Assembly (NCBI RefSeq): GCF_003594935.2
Contig: NZ_CP043342.1
Coordinates: 2,294,001-2,358,000 of the forward strand
Direction: 5' to 3'
DNA length: 64,000 nt
Origin: Enterobacter huaxiensis
GTDB taxonomy: Bacteria; Pseudomonadota; Gammaproteobacteria; Enterobacterales; Enterobacteriaceae
Both the position numbers and the translations under genes were made by a program. Positions 46,050 to 55,217 of this stretch are shown piece after piece (positions within the stretch are counted from its first letter, which is position 1; the number at the start of each line of letters is the position of its first letter). The notes beneath the pieces were generated by a model. That model ran no database searches. It worked only from the letters and a program-made list of their open reading frames with translations, and had not been told where the DNA came from.

Positions 46050-47276
46050 TTATTTTTCCTGCGCCGCAGCCAGCACGCTGTGCAACAGCACGTTGGCTCC
46101 TTTCTCTGACCACTCCGGCAGGATCCTTTCCTCTTCGTTATGGCTGATGCCCTTCACGCAGGGGATAAAGATCATGCTGGCCGGGGCAATTTTGCTGACA
46201 TAGCAGGTATCGTGCCCCGCGCCGGAGACCATCGGCTTCGACGAATAGCCCAGTTCCGCAACGGCTTTTTCGCTACGCGCCAGGCACTCGGTGTTAAAGG
46301 CAATCGGCGCGTAGTCGAAAATACGCTCGACGCCTGCCGTCACGCCTCGTGCGGCAAGGCTCTGTGCAGCCTCCTGCAGCGCCGCCTCCATCGCTTCGAG
46401 CGCGCTCTGCTCAGGATGACGAAACTCCACGCTGCACACCACCTGCGAGGGTACGACGTTGCGCGAATTCGGCGTCACGTGCGCCATGCCGATGGTCGCG
46501 CGTCCGTCCGGCGCATGCTGATAGCCTATCTCTTCTACTTTCAGCGCCAGCTCCGCAAACGCCGTTAGCGCATCGCGACGGCTGTGCATCGGGGTTGTGC
46601 CCGCATGGGCAGCAAAACCGTCCAGCGTAATCGTAAACCAGCGCTGGCCCATTGCCGCCCGCACCAGCCCGATATCAATGGCTTCATCCTCCAGAATTGG
46701 CCCTTGCTCAATATGCAGCTCGTAGCAGGCGTGTACCGGAAAAGCGCGGGCGGGCTGTTCACCGCGGTAACCTATGGCCTCAAGGGCGTCGCGAACCGTG
46801 ACGCGCTTGCTGTCCATTCTGGCGTAGGCAAACTCCTCGGTAAGCTGACCCGCCCAGACTCCGGACGCGAGCATGGCCGGCGCAAAGCGCGCGCCTTCTT
46901 CGTTGGTCCAGTTCACCAGCACGATATCGCGCTCGGTTTCAACCCGGTTGTCGTTGAGCGTGCGCAGCAGCTCCAGCCCGGCCAGCACGCCGTAAATGCC
47001 GTCGTAGTTGCCGCCGAGCGGCTGGGAGTCCACGTGCGAGCCGGTCATCACCGGTGCAAGATCCGAATGCAACCCCGCGCGGCGGATAAACATATTGCCC
47101 ATGCTGTCCACATCGCAGGTGAAACCGGCCTCCAGCGCCCAGTCGCGCAGCAGGTCACGCGCAATGCGATCCTCCTCGCTCAGCGCCAGACGGGTAACGC
47201 CGCCGGCGGGCGTGCCGCCGATTTGCGCCATCATCGCAAGCGTCGTCCAAAGACGTTCTGAGTTTACGCGGATCAT
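46050..47276 (-). CDS. M20 Zn-dependent carbamoyl-amino-acid hydrolase (AtcC-like)
   Basis: This 408-residue enzyme of the hydantoinase/carbamoylase group of M20 resembles AllC and N-carbamoyl-L-amino acid amidohydrolases. Motifs include GSHVDSQPLGGNYDGIYGVL (first metal ligands), NWTNEEGARFAPAMLASG, and the C-terminal SGAGHDTCYVSKIAP and ISHNEEE. Such enzymes hydrolyse carbamoyl amino acids to amino acid, CO2 and ammonia. The adjacent ATC-hydrolase gene (4-base overlap) makes N-carbamoyl-L-cysteine the prime candidate substrate, as for Pseudomonas AtcC. Allantoate or N-carbamoyl-beta-alanine would be the alternatives. Confidence 0.87.
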   Translation of the reverse strand: MIRVNSERLWTTLAMMAQIGGTPAGGVTRLALSEEDRIARDLLRDWALEAGFTCDVDSMGNMFIRRAGLHSDLAPVMTGSHVDSQPLGGNYDGIYGVLAGLELLRTLNDNRVETERDIVLVNWTNEEGARFAPAMLASGVWAGQLTEEFAYARMDSKRVTVRDALEAIGYRGEQPARAFPVHACYELHIEQGPILEDEAIDIGLVRAAMGQRWFTITLDGFAAHAGTTPMHSRRDALTAFAELALKVEEIGYQHAPDGRATIGMAHVTPNSRNVVPSQVVCSVEFRHPEQSALEAMEAALQEAAQSLAARGVTAGVERIFDYAPIAFNTECLARSEKAVAELGYSSKPMVSGAGHDTCYVSKIAPASMIFIPCVKGISHNEEERILPEWSEKGANVLLHSVLAAAQEK

Positions 47277-47755
47277 GCCGTGTCCTTTTTGCTGCGGTAG
47301 CGGAAGTCGCAGCAGGATCCGCCCTGCATGATGGTGGTGGTGCGGGTCAACTCAACGTCCGGCGCGTAGCCGACGATAAACTTCTCATCGCGCGCGCAGG
47401 AAAGAAGGTGGCCGATCTCACCCAGCCCCATCTCGTGGTACATCTCGGCGTAGCGGCAGCGGGTCACGTTGTAGTTGTACTGCTGGTCGTCCGCGTCGAT
47501 CACCTTCACGTCCAGAGCGTTATCTTTCTCCCACAGGTACTGCAGGGCGATAAAGCTTTTCACGTCTGCGCCATCCGGTTCTTTGCTGGCAAATTCTTTG
47601 CCTGCGTTAATTGCGGCCTGCTCAATGGCCTCGCCAATTACCGCCTGGGCGCGGGTTTTCCCTATCTCGCGCACCAGGATTTCATAAATTGGCTTGATAA
47701 TTTCTGCTTCAATTTTGCGGCGGGCGAGAATGCCCAGCTCGTTATTATCACTCAT
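47273..47755 (-). CDS. L-2-amino-thiazoline-4-carboxylic acid hydrolase family (AtcB-like)
   Basis: This 160-residue protein belongs to the ATC hydrolase family. Recognisable parts are the VTRCRYAEMYHEMGLGEIGHLLSC region (split around 98-121), with Cys and His residues that may form the active site, and the C-terminal RTTTIMQGGSCCDFRY. In Pseudomonas the AtcB enzyme opens L-ATC to N-carbamoyl-L-cysteine. The ATG at 47755 has GAGG upstream; an in-frame GTG is one codon earlier. It lies between a Liv-type binding protein and the carbamoylase. Confidence 0.83.
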   Translation of the reverse strand: MSDNNELGILARRKIEAEIIKPIYEILVREIGKTRAQAVIGEAIEQAAINAGKEFASKEPDGADVKSFIALQYLWEKDNALDVKVIDADDQQYNYNVTRCRYAEMYHEMGLGEIGHLLSCARDEKFIVGYAPDVELTRTTTIMQGGSCCDFRYRSKKDTA

Positions 47756-47772
47756 CACATTGCCTCACTGCG

Positions 47773-48930
47773 TTACTTAGCGTTTGCGCCGCCCAGCACG
47801 GTCTGCGGCTGCCATTTGCCCTCCACGACCTTATAGACGGTGAAGGACGGCGATTTCAGGTTGCCTTCTTTATCAAACGCGATTTGTCCGGTCACGCCCG
47901 AGTAGCTGATGGCGCGAAGGGCAGGCAGATACTCAGAAGGATCGACGGAGTCTGCTTTTTCCATTGCAGCCACAAGCACGCGGGTGGCGTCATAGGCGAA
48001 CGGGGCGTGCAGTTCAATATGCGTGTGGTAGCGGGACTGGTACGCCTGCTCAAACGCTTTGCCGCCAGGCATCTGGTCAACCGGCAGGCCCGGCTCAAGG
48101 GCGACAACGCCTTCACCTTCCTTCTGCGCCAGCTGCAGGAACGTCTGGCTGACAAAACCGCCTGCGCCCATCAGGGTCGCGTTCATGCCCAGCTGTTTGA
48201 TACGGCGCGCGAGCGGCGCGGCCTGGCTGTCAACGCCGCCGAAAAAGATCAGGTCGGCATTTTTACTGCGAATGGCGGTCAGCACGGCGCTGAAGTCCAC
48301 GGTTTTGTCGTCGACGTACTGACGGTCAACAATCTTCACGCCCTGGGCGTCCAGCGATTTAATAAATTCGTCCGCCAGACCCTGACCGAAAGCGGTACGG
48401 TCGTCGATCACCGCAATGCGCTTCGCTTTCAGGGTATTGACCGCGTACTGGCCGGCAAACTGGCCGCCGTCGTCGTCGTGGCCCATCACGCGGAAGCTGG
48501 TGTCAAAACCCTGTCGGGTATAGGCGTGACCGGTCGCCACCGGTGCGACCTGCGCGATGCCCGCATCGTGATACACCCGCGCCGCCGGGATGCTGGTGCC
48601 GGTGTTCCAGTGGCCGACTACGCCCGCCACGCCGCTGTCCACCAGACGCTGAGCGACGGCAACGGCGGTACGCGGGTCAGACTGATCGTCTTCGGACTGC
48701 AGCCTGAAGGTCACCGCTTTGCCGCCGATGGTCGGGTGCTGCTTGTTGATGTCGTCAATGGCCAGCTGCGCGCCGTTCTCCAGATCTTTACCAATACGGG
48801 CAGACGGGCCGGTGAGAGGGCCCGCCAGGCCGATGGTCACGGTTTCGCTGTCGGCTGCCCCTGCGCCCGCGGTGGCAAACCCGCCGAGAAGAATTGCGGC
48901 GCTGAGCGCACTCATTTTTACTGTTTTCAT
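47773..48930 (-). CDS. Branched-chain-amino-acid-type ABC binding protein (LivK-like)
   Basis: This 385-residue periplasmic family-4 binding protein has a signal peptide (about 1-26, GAGAADSE). The LivJ/LivK pattern is clear: VTIGLAGPLTGPSARIGKDLENGAQLAIDDIN (around 32-63), VGHWNTGTSIPAA and FFGGVDSQAAPLARR. It is the soluble receptor of the adjacent Liv-type transporter. The operon context suggests a thiazoline or related heterocyclic/amide compound rather than leucine (inference). Its ribosome site AGGGAAC lies right after a 10-base tandem repeat. Confidence 0.88.
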   Translation of the reverse strand: MKTVKMSALSAAILLGGFATAGAGAADSETVTIGLAGPLTGPSARIGKDLENGAQLAIDDINKQHPTIGGKAVTFRLQSEDDQSDPRTAVAVAQRLVDSGVAGVVGHWNTGTSIPAARVYHDAGIAQVAPVATGHAYTRQGFDTSFRVMGHDDDGGQFAGQYAVNTLKAKRIAVIDDRTAFGQGLADEFIKSLDAQGVKIVDRQYVDDKTVDFSAVLTAIRSKNADLIFFGGVDSQAAPLARRIKQLGMNATLMGAGGFVSQTFLQLAQKEGEGVVALEPGLPVDQMPGGKAFEQAYQSRYHTHIELHAPFAYDATRVLVAAMEKADSVDPSEYLPALRAISYSGVTGQIAFDKEGNLKSPSFTVYKVVEGKWQPQTVLGGANAK

Positions 48931-48940
48931 TATTGTTCCC

Positions 48941-48968
48941 TGGTGTTGGTTGGTGTTGGTTGGTGTTG
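48941..48968. repeat. Tandem TGGTGTTGGT repeat in leader of the binding-protein gene
   Basis: The unit TGGTGTTGGT occurs at 48941-48950 and 48951-48960, followed by a partial copy TGGTGTTG at 48961-48968. It is 10 bases long, in the gap between the LivF-type ATPase gene and the binding-protein start. Copy number can change by slippage. Confidence 0.85.
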
Positions 48969-49688
48969 TTAAACGGGCATTTCGCCCAAATAAATCTGCG
49001 CTATCTGGTCGTCTTCCAGCATCGCTTTCGATCCGCCGTGATGGATAATGCTGCCGCTGTCCATCACCCAGGCGCTGTCGGTTACCTCCAGCGCGAGCCT
49101 GGCGTTTTGCTCGATAAGCAGCAGGGCGACGCCGCGCGCGCGCAGTCCGGCGATAACGGCAAAAATATTCTCGACCATCTTCGGGGCAAGCCCCATCGAC
49201 GGCTCGTCGAGGATCAGCAGGCGCGGGCGGCTGAGCAGCGCGCGGTTGAGCGCCAGCAGCTGTTGCTCGCCGCCGGAAAGCAGCCCGGCAAGCTGATGCT
49301 GGCGCTCCCCCAGGCGTGGGAAGCGCTCAAAAATCTCATTCATCTCTTGCCTGACGGTGACAGTGTCACGCCTGAGCCAGGCGCCCATCTGCAGGTTTTC
49401 CAGCACCGTCATGCGGGCGAAAATGCCGCGGCCCTCCGGGACCATCACCAGCCCGTCGCGCAGGAGCGCTTCTGGCCGGTGCTTGCGGACGTTTTTGCCG
49501 TTGAATGCAATGGTGCCGCTAAAGCTTTCGAGCCCGGTAATGGCGCGTACGGTTGAGCTTTTTCCCGCGCCGTTAGCGCCAATCAGCGTGGCCTGTTCGC
49601 CCTCATGCAGGGTAAAGGAAACGTCGCGGACCGCCTGAATGCCGCCGTAATGCACGTCCAGACGTTCGACTTTCAGTAATTCAGACAT
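48969..49688 (-). CDS. LivF-like ABC transporter ATPase
   Basis: This 239-residue ATPase of the LivF type has Walker A IGANGAGKSS (about 38-47), signature LLSGGEQQLLALNRALL and Walker B LLILDEPSMGLAP. The start at 49688 was chosen because MSELLKVERLDVHYGG is the family N-terminus; the longer frame lies within livG. It overlaps the LivG-like gene by 8 bases. It pairs with LivG as the heterodimeric motor of the importer. Confidence 0.9.
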   Translation of the reverse strand: MSELLKVERLDVHYGGIQAVRDVSFTLHEGEQATLIGANGAGKSSTVRAITGLESFSGTIAFNGKNVRKHRPEALLRDGLVMVPEGRGIFARMTVLENLQMGAWLRRDTVTVRQEMNEIFERFPRLGERQHQLAGLLSGGEQQLLALNRALLSRPRLLILDEPSMGLAPKMVENIFAVIAGLRARGVALLLIEQNARLALEVTDSAWVMDSGSIIHHGGSKAMLEDDQIAQIYLGEMPV

Positions 49689-50448
49689 GGGCGTTGCCTC
49701 CAAGCCAGGCGGCGATAACGGCAGGATCGCGGCGCACGTTCTCCGGCGTGCCGCTGGCGAGCGTTTTGCCATAGTCAAGCACCGTCAGCCGGTCACAAAT
49801 CCCCATCACCAGCTTCACGTCGTGTTCAATCATCAGCAGGGTTTTTCCGTCATCGCGGATGCGGATGAGCAGCTCCCCCAGCGCCATTTTTTCCGCCGCG
49901 TTCATCCCGGCGGCGGGTTCGTCCAGCGCCAGCAGAAGCGGGTCCGTTGCCAGCGCGCGGGCGATTTCGAGACGGCGCTGATGGCCGTACGCCAGGTCGC
50001 AGGCGCGGTAGTGAGCAAACTTCGCGATGCCGGTGTACTCCAGCCAGCGCCAGGCCTGCTCGCGGGTGTTGGCTTCTTCCTCGCGAGCGCGCTTATGGCG
50101 GGTAAGCGCCGCCCACAGGCCGTTGCGGGTGCGCACGTGTCGGCCAACCATCACGTTTTCCAGCACGGACATTTCGTTAAAGAGACGCACGTTCTGGAAG
50201 GTACGCGCGATCCCGGCGGCGGTAACTTTCTCTATCTGCGTCGGAAAATAGGGCCTGTCGGCAATCGAAAACTCACCGCTGTCCGCCGGATAAAGCCCGG
50301 TAATTAGGTTAAAGCAGGTCGTTTTTCCCGCCCCGTTGGGTCCGATCAGCCCGTAGATTTCACCCTGATTAATCGAGAGTGAAACGTTGTCCACGGCGGT
50401 CAGGCCGCCGAAGCGCTTGGACATATTGCGTACGGTTAACAGGCTCAT
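49681..50448 (-). CDS. LivG-like ABC transporter ATPase
   Basis: This 255-residue ATPase has Walker A GLIGPNGAGKTTCF (about 33-46), the LivG-specific stretch TFQNVRLFNEMSVLENVMVGRH, signature AYGHQRRLEIARALA and Walker B LLLALDEPAAGMN. The signature starts with AYGHQ, normal for LivG proteins. It overlaps the LivM-like gene by 4 bases. Confidence 0.92.
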   Translation of the reverse strand: MSLLTVRNMSKRFGGLTAVDNVSLSINQGEIYGLIGPNGAGKTTCFNLITGLYPADSGEFSIADRPYFPTQIEKVTAAGIARTFQNVRLFNEMSVLENVMVGRHVRTRNGLWAALTRHKRAREEEANTREQAWRWLEYTGIAKFAHYRACDLAYGHQRRLEIARALATDPLLLALDEPAAGMNAAEKMALGELLIRIRDDGKTLLMIEHDVKLVMGICDRLTVLDYGKTLASGTPENVRRDPAVIAAWLGGNAHV

Positions 50449-51551
50449 GCTTTTCCCTCCTTGTGGCGAACCGGCCAGATACCTGACGGGCGAACCAGCA
50501 TGACCAGGACCAGCGCCAGGCCGTAGAACAGCTGGCGTAAAATTTCCGGATCGATCAGCACCGTGCCGAACAGCGCCTGCTGGACGGGCGCGGCCTGGCT
50601 GCGCAGCAGTTCCGGCAGGGCGGTAAGCAGGACCGCGCCGAGTATCACGCCGGGAATGTGCCCCATGCCGCCCAGCACTACCATCGCCAGTACGGCAATG
50701 GATTCCTGCAGCGTAAAGGATTCCGGTGAGACAAAGCCCTGAAACGCGCCAAACAGCGCACCCGCTACGCCGCCAAAAGAGGCGCCCATGGCGAAGGCCA
50801 GCAGCTTGTAGTTGCGCACGTTGATGCCCATCGCCCGGGCGACGTCTTCATCCTCGCGGATGGCGTGCCAGGCGCGACCAATGCGCGAATGCTGCAGGCG
50901 CAGGCAAACGAAGATAATGGCCACGATGAACAGCATCAGCAGGTAATACCACAGCCAAAGGGCAGGCACTTTAACGCCGAACCAGTGATAAACGCCGCTG
51001 AACTTCAGGCCGAACAGGTTCAGGGTATCGACGCCGGTAATACCTTTCGCACCGTTTGTGATGTTTACCGGGCGGTCAAGGTTGCGCATCAGGATGCGGA
51101 TAATTTCACCAAAGCCCAGGGTGACGATCGCCAGATAATCGCCGCGCAGCTTCAGCGTCGGCGCGCCGAGTACAATGCCGCATACGGCAGCGACCAGCGC
51201 GGCCAGCGGAATAATCAACAGGTACGAGGTATGCAGGCCGTTCGGGAACCAGGCGGCAAGGGCGGGAAAGACCTCAAGCAGGTGCGGGGAGGCCATCAGC
51301 GCCGCGAGGTAAGCGCCAACGGCGTAAAAGGCGATAAAGCCCATATCCAGCAGGCCGGTGTAGCCGACGACAATGTTCAGCCCCAGCGCCAGCATGATGT
51401 AGAGCAGGGCGAAGTCAATCACGCGTACCCAGTAGTTGCCGCCAAGCTGTGTGGCAACGATCGGGGCAATAAGCAGCGCGAGGCAGAACAGCGTCATGCC
51501 TGACCAGAATTTGCGCGTTGTGGCCGTAGCCTGTAGTTGTGCGGTTGTCAT
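50445..51551 (-). CDS. LivM-like ABC transporter permease
   Basis: This 368-residue inner-membrane permease has about ten hydrophobic helices and the LivM motifs GYTGLLDMGFIAFYAVGAYLAAL (around 64-86, split), TLKLRGDYLAIVTLGFGEI and the EAA-like AWHAIREDEDVARAMGIN. It forms a heterodimeric channel with the LivH-like protein. It lies 8 bases downstream of that gene and overlaps the next by 4. Confidence 0.92.
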   Translation of the reverse strand: MTTAQLQATATTRKFWSGMTLFCLALLIAPIVATQLGGNYWVRVIDFALLYIMLALGLNIVVGYTGLLDMGFIAFYAVGAYLAALMASPHLLEVFPALAAWFPNGLHTSYLLIIPLAALVAAVCGIVLGAPTLKLRGDYLAIVTLGFGEIIRILMRNLDRPVNITNGAKGITGVDTLNLFGLKFSGVYHWFGVKVPALWLWYYLLMLFIVAIIFVCLRLQHSRIGRAWHAIREDEDVARAMGINVRNYKLLAFAMGASFGGVAGALFGAFQGFVSPESFTLQESIAVLAMVVLGGMGHIPGVILGAVLLTALPELLRSQAAPVQQALFGTVLIDPEILRQLFYGLALVLVMLVRPSGIWPVRHKEGKA

Positions 51552-51559
51552 AGTATCCC

Positions 51560-52510
51560 TTACGCCCTGTGCGCCACGCGCTCGCCCAGCAGGCCTGCCG
51601 GACGGAAGACCAGCACCAGAATCAGCACGATAAACGCAAAGACGTCCTGATAGTTACTGCCGAAGACGCCGTTGGTCAGTTCGCCGAGATAGCCCGCGCC
51701 CAGCGCCTCAATAAGGCCCAGCAGGATCCCGCCAATCATCGCGCCGCGAATGTTGCCAATCCCGCCCAGCACGGCGGCGGTGAAGGCTTTAATTCCCGGC
51801 AGGAAGCCCATCGAGAAGCTGGCGTTGCCGTAGTTGCTCGCCATCATCACGCCTGCCAGCGCGGCAAAGACGCCGCCGATGGCAAAAGTGAGGGTAATGA
51901 TGGCGTTCGGGTTCACGCCCATCAGGGTGGCGACGCGCGGGTTTTCCGCTACGGCGCGCATGCCGCGGCCAAGGCGGGTATATTCCACCAGAAGCCACAG
52001 CCCGCTCATCACGGCCAGCGCCAGCACCACGGTAACGATGCCGGTCACGGTCACGATGGCGGGGGGATGCATTTCACTTCCCGACGTCACGGCAATTGGG
52101 TCCATGGGGAGGATCTGCGGGAACATCAGCGGATTGCGCGTCCAGACGATCATCGCTACGGTTTGCAGCAGTACCGAAACGCCAATCCCGGAGATCAGCG
52201 GCGCCAGGCGCGGGGCGTTACGCAGGCGGCGGTAGGCAAAACGTTCAACCGCCATCGCCAGCAGGGCGCAAACGGCCATGGCAATCAGTAACGCAAAGCC
52301 AAGCTGCAGCAGCAGCGGCATGTGCGGAAAAGCGCTGTTCAGGGCGTTAATGGCCGAGAGCGTTGTGAGCGCGCCAACCATCAGAATATCGCCATGAGCA
52401 AAGTTAATAATGCGCAAAATGCCATACACCATGGTATAGCCCAGCGCGATCAGCGCGTAGATGCTTCCCAGCATCACACCGTTGATCAGTTGTTGTATGA
52501 GTGTGTCCAA
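51560..52510 (-). CDS. LivH-like ABC transporter permease (TTG start likely)
   Basis: This 316-residue permease (from the TTG at 52510) has eight or so helices and the LivH motifs NGVMLGSIYALIALGYTMVY, INFAHGDILMVGAL and AVLGGIGNIRGAMIGGILLG. The TTG is favoured because LivH proteins start about five residues before the first helix and a GGG lies upstream; an ATG at 52549 would add 13 residues. It is the first gene of the seven-gene operon running to the carbamoylase at 46050. Confidence 0.85.
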   Translation of the reverse strand: MDTLIQQLINGVMLGSIYALIALGYTMVYGILRIINFAHGDILMVGALTTLSAINALNSAFPHMPLLLQLGFALLIAMAVCALLAMAVERFAYRRLRNAPRLAPLISGIGVSVLLQTVAMIVWTRNPLMFPQILPMDPIAVTSGSEMHPPAIVTVTGIVTVVLALAVMSGLWLLVEYTRLGRGMRAVAENPRVATLMGVNPNAIITLTFAIGGVFAALAGVMMASNYGNASFSMGFLPGIKAFTAAVLGGIGNIRGAMIGGILLGLIEALGAGYLGELTNGVFGSNYQDVFAFIVLILVLVFRPAGLLGERVAHRA

Positions 52511-52681
52511 CGTAAGTACCCGACAAATTACTTTTGCAGTGGCTACCATCCAATAAATGAATAAAATTGTAAAATACACATATATTATTTCTTATGATAA
52601 ACCGGTATTGTTATATCTTGATGATTTATATAAATATATTAATTAGCCGCCACAGGGCAAAAACCCTAAAGAAATCAATAT

Positions 52682-53626
52682 ATGAATAAAACAGAACAAT
52701 TGACGAGCCTGCCGGCCTTTGCTGAAAGCCGCCTGGCAAACGATCCGCCGCTGCGGGCGGTGCGCGCTTTCGAAGCCATCGCCCGTCTGGGCAGCGTGAC
52801 GCTGGCGGCCCAGGAGCTGGATATTTCTCCCTCCGCCGTGAGCCATCAGCTCAAGGTGCTTGAGGGGTATCTGCAAATGCCGCTGACGGCGCGGCAGGGA
52901 AGGAAGCTGGTGCTGAGCCAGCAGGGGCGTGACTACTATCGTTCCATTCGCGCCGCCTTTAACGTTCTGCGTCAGGCGACGGAGCACCTGGTGGAGCAGG
53001 CGCAAACGCGGCAGGTGACCATCAGCCTGATCCCGCTCTTTGGTATGGGGTGGTTTATTCCACGTCTGCCCGCCTTTATGCGCGCCAACCCGCAGACGGA
53101 AATCAACGTCGTTTATGCCAACCACCGTAACTACCTGAGCGATGCGTCAGATATGTCGATTCGCTTCGGCAACGGCCAGTGGGCGGGATATCAGAGCGAA
53201 AAGCTGATCTCCGGACAGATGGTGCCCGTGTGCAGCCGCGCGTTTTTGCGCGTTCACGGCCATATCGATACGCCAGAGCAGCTGCTGCAAATGCCGCTGC
53301 TGCATGACGAGGAGCGTTCGACCTGGCAGCAGTGGTTTACGCAGCAGGGGGTGAAGCGGCCCGTACGCCGAAGCGGGCCCATGTTTGAGGATGGGCTGCT
53401 GACGCTGGCCGGCGTTCAGGCGGGTCTGGGCTGCGCGCTGATGCGTGAACCGCTGATCGCGCCTTACCTTGAGAGCGGGGAGCTGGTGAAAATTTTCGAT
53501 TTACCCATCGACGACGGACGTGATTACCATCTCTGCGTACGCGCGGACTCGGACATGACCGAGGACGGTAAGCTGCTGCAAAACTGGCTGCGGCGTGCCG
53601 CCGGCAGCGAGCAGCCTACTGCGTGA
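52682..53626 (+). CDS. LysR-family regulator, GcvA-type, of the Liv/ATC operon
   Basis: This 314-residue LTTR of the GcvA/AmpR subgroup has a helix-turn-helix at about 22-82 (PPLRAVRAFEAIARLGSVTL, LDISPSAVSHQLKVLEGYL) and an effector domain from about 108. It is divergent from the Liv-type transporter operon with a 171-base AT-rich gap, so it is the likely activator. The effector may be the transported compound or cysteine. Its stop overlaps the convergent GFA gene by 11 bases. Confidence 0.88.
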   Translation: MNKTEQLTSLPAFAESRLANDPPLRAVRAFEAIARLGSVTLAAQELDISPSAVSHQLKVLEGYLQMPLTARQGRKLVLSQQGRDYYRSIRAAFNVLRQATEHLVEQAQTRQVTISLIPLFGMGWFIPRLPAFMRANPQTEINVVYANHRNYLSDASDMSIRFGNGQWAGYQSEKLISGQMVPVCSRAFLRVHGHIDTPEQLLQMPLLHDEERSTWQQWFTQQGVKRPVRRSGPMFEDGLLTLAGVQAGLGCALMREPLIAPYLESGELVKIFDLPIDDGRDYHLCVRADSDMTEDGKLLQNWLRRAAGSEQPTA

Positions 53627-54056
53627 GCAGGCAATGATTTTCCAGCGCCTCAATTTCCGTCCCGCTGTAGCGCGCGTACTGCCCGGTGAGGCCAAAGAAT
53701 GCAGGCTGAGTTTCGGTATAGATTTCTGCGGCTAGTACCAGACGGCGTCGCTCGTCTTCGCTCATCTCCAGCAATGTCCAGGGGATGAAGTAACGTTCCG
53801 TTGAGGTCAGTTTGAACCACAGCGGGCAGCCGCAGCCGGGGCAGAACCCGCGTTCGCCGCGTGCAGACGAAGAGAAATGAGAGGGGGCTATAGAGTCTTG
53901 TTCAACTAGCGGCTGGCCCTGCGCCTCAAGGTACATGGCAATACCACCCGACCACTTCTGGCACTGCGTGCAATGACACGCATAAACATCGAAATTGTTG
54001 AGGCTTACGCTGAACTGACTCATCCCACACAAACAGCGTCCTTTAAAAATGTGCAT
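53616..54056 (-). CDS. GFA-family zinc-binding protein (Mss4-like)
   Basis: This 146-residue protein has three cysteine pairs typical of the GFA family: GRCLCG (about 7-12), CHCTQCQKWSGG (about 28-39) and GFCPGCGCPLWF (about 71-82), which hold structural and catalytic-type zinc. The family is annotated as glutathione-dependent formaldehyde-activating, but for most members no activity is proven. The ATG at 54056 has AAAGGAGAA upstream. It converges with the LysR gene. Confidence 0.83.
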   Translation of the reverse strand: MHIFKGRCLCGMSQFSVSLNNFDVYACHCTQCQKWSGGIAMYLEAQGQPLVEQDSIAPSHFSSSARGERGFCPGCGCPLWFKLTSTERYFIPWTLLEMSEDERRRLVLAAEIYTETQPAFFGLTGQYARYSGTEIEALENHCLLTQ

Positions 54057-54090
54057 GGCGTTCTCCTTTATCACGCCAGTCTAACGTAAT

Positions 54091-54123
54091 AAAAAAGGCC
54101 AGCCACGAAGGCTGGCCTTTTAT
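54091..54123 (-). terminator. Rho-independent terminator after the porin gene
   Basis: On the minus strand AAGGCCAGCC and GGCTGGCCTT form a stem closed by a short TTCGT-type loop and followed by a run of Ts (TTTTTTAT). The A-run on the other side makes it potentially bidirectional for the GFA leader side. Confidence 0.88.
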
Positions 54124-54134
54124 ACAGACAGATC

Positions 54135-55217
54135 TTAGAACTGGTAGGTCAGACCTACTGCTACGATGTTGTCGGTAGCAACGCCAGCAGCTTTGGTGAA
54201 GCTGTTGTCGTCAACCAGGTTGATTTTGTAATCAACGTAGGTAGACATGTTTTTGTTGAAGTAGTAGCTCGTGCCAACTTCAATGTATTCAACCAGATCC
54301 TGGTCGCCGTATGAACCCAGGTCTTTACCTTTGGATTTCAGGTAAGCGATGGATGGACGCAGGCCGAAGTCGAACTGGTACTGAGCAACCACTTCGAAGT
54401 TCTGCGCTTTGTTCGCGATATAACCATCACCGAAGTTGGTCATGTTGCGGGTTTCAGAGTAGGTGGTTGCCAGGTAGATGTTGTTTGCATCGTACTTCAG
54501 GCCAGCAGCCCACACTTCTGCGTTCTCGCCACCCGCGTTAACGGTGTTCGCTACGCGACCTGCAGCAACCTGACGGTCAGTACGGTCAGATTTCGCGTAG
54601 GTTGCACCTACACCGAAACCGTCCATTTCGTAGGTAGAAGACAGACCCCAGCCGTCACCGTTCGCTTCGGTGATATCACGGTCATCGTTTTTACCCTGGT
54701 ACTGAGCGGCAAAGTTCAGGCCGTCAACCAGACCGAAGAAGTCGGTGTTACGGTAGGTTGCAACGCCAGTAGTACGGCCAGTCATGAAGCCATCGGTCTG
54801 GGTCCAGGTATCACCGCCGAATTCTGGCAGAACGTCAGTCCATGCGCCGATGTCGTAAGCAACACCGTAGTTACGACCGTAGTCGAAAGAACCGAATTCG
54901 TTGAATTTCAGACCTGCGAACGCCAGACGCGTTTTGCTGCCGTCAGAACCCTGAGATTCAGAACGGTTGCCTTTGAACTCATATTCCCACTGGCCGTAAC
55001 CGGTCAGCTGGTCGTTGATCTGAGTTTCGCCTTTGAAGCCCAGACGTACGTAAGTTTTGTCGCCGTCGTTGTTGGTGTCATCAGAGAAATAGTGCAGACC
55101 TGTTACTTTGCCGTACAGATCCAGTTTGTTACCGTCTTTGTTAAAAACTTCAGCCGCATTTACAACGCCTGCTGCCAACATGGAAGTCACTGCCACTGCA
55201 ACTAATTTAAGTTTCAT
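54135..55217 (-). CDS. ompD: Outer membrane porin, OmpD/NmpC type
   Basis: This 360-residue trimeric general porin starts with a signal peptide (1-21, [20 protein letters not shown]) and ends in the Phe needed for outer-membrane assembly (VGLTYQF). The 16-strand OmpC/OmpF family pattern is obvious ([20 protein letters not shown]). Its position between smvA and yddG matches Salmonella ompD (nmpC) rather than ompC or ompF. The long AT-rich region upstream suggests complex control; Salmonella ompD is regulated by several small RNAs. Alternative paralogs such as OmpN/OmpS cannot be fully excluded. Confidence 0.85.
   Translation of the reverse strand: MKLKLVAVAVTSMLAAGVVNAAEVFNKDGNKLDLYGKVTGLHYFSDDTNNDGDKTYVRLGFKGETQINDQLTGYGQWEYEFKGNRSESQGSDGSKTRLAFAGLKFNEFGSFDYGRNYGVAYDIGAWTDVLPEFGGDTWTQTDGFMTGRTTGVATYRNTDFFGLVDGLNFAAQYQGKNDDRDITEANGDGWGLSSTYEMDGFGVGATYAKSDRTDRQVAAGRVANTVNAGGENAEVWAAGLKYDANNIYLATTYSETRNMTNFGDGYIANKAQNFEVVAQYQFDFGLRPSIAYLKSKGKDLGSYGDQDLVEYIEVGTSYYFNKNMSTYVDYKINLVDDNSFTKAAGVATDNIVAVGLTYQF

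Noticed and set aside
48941..48968. Possible CRISPR repeats
   Set aside because: Units are 10 bases with no spacers; this is a simple tandem repeat.
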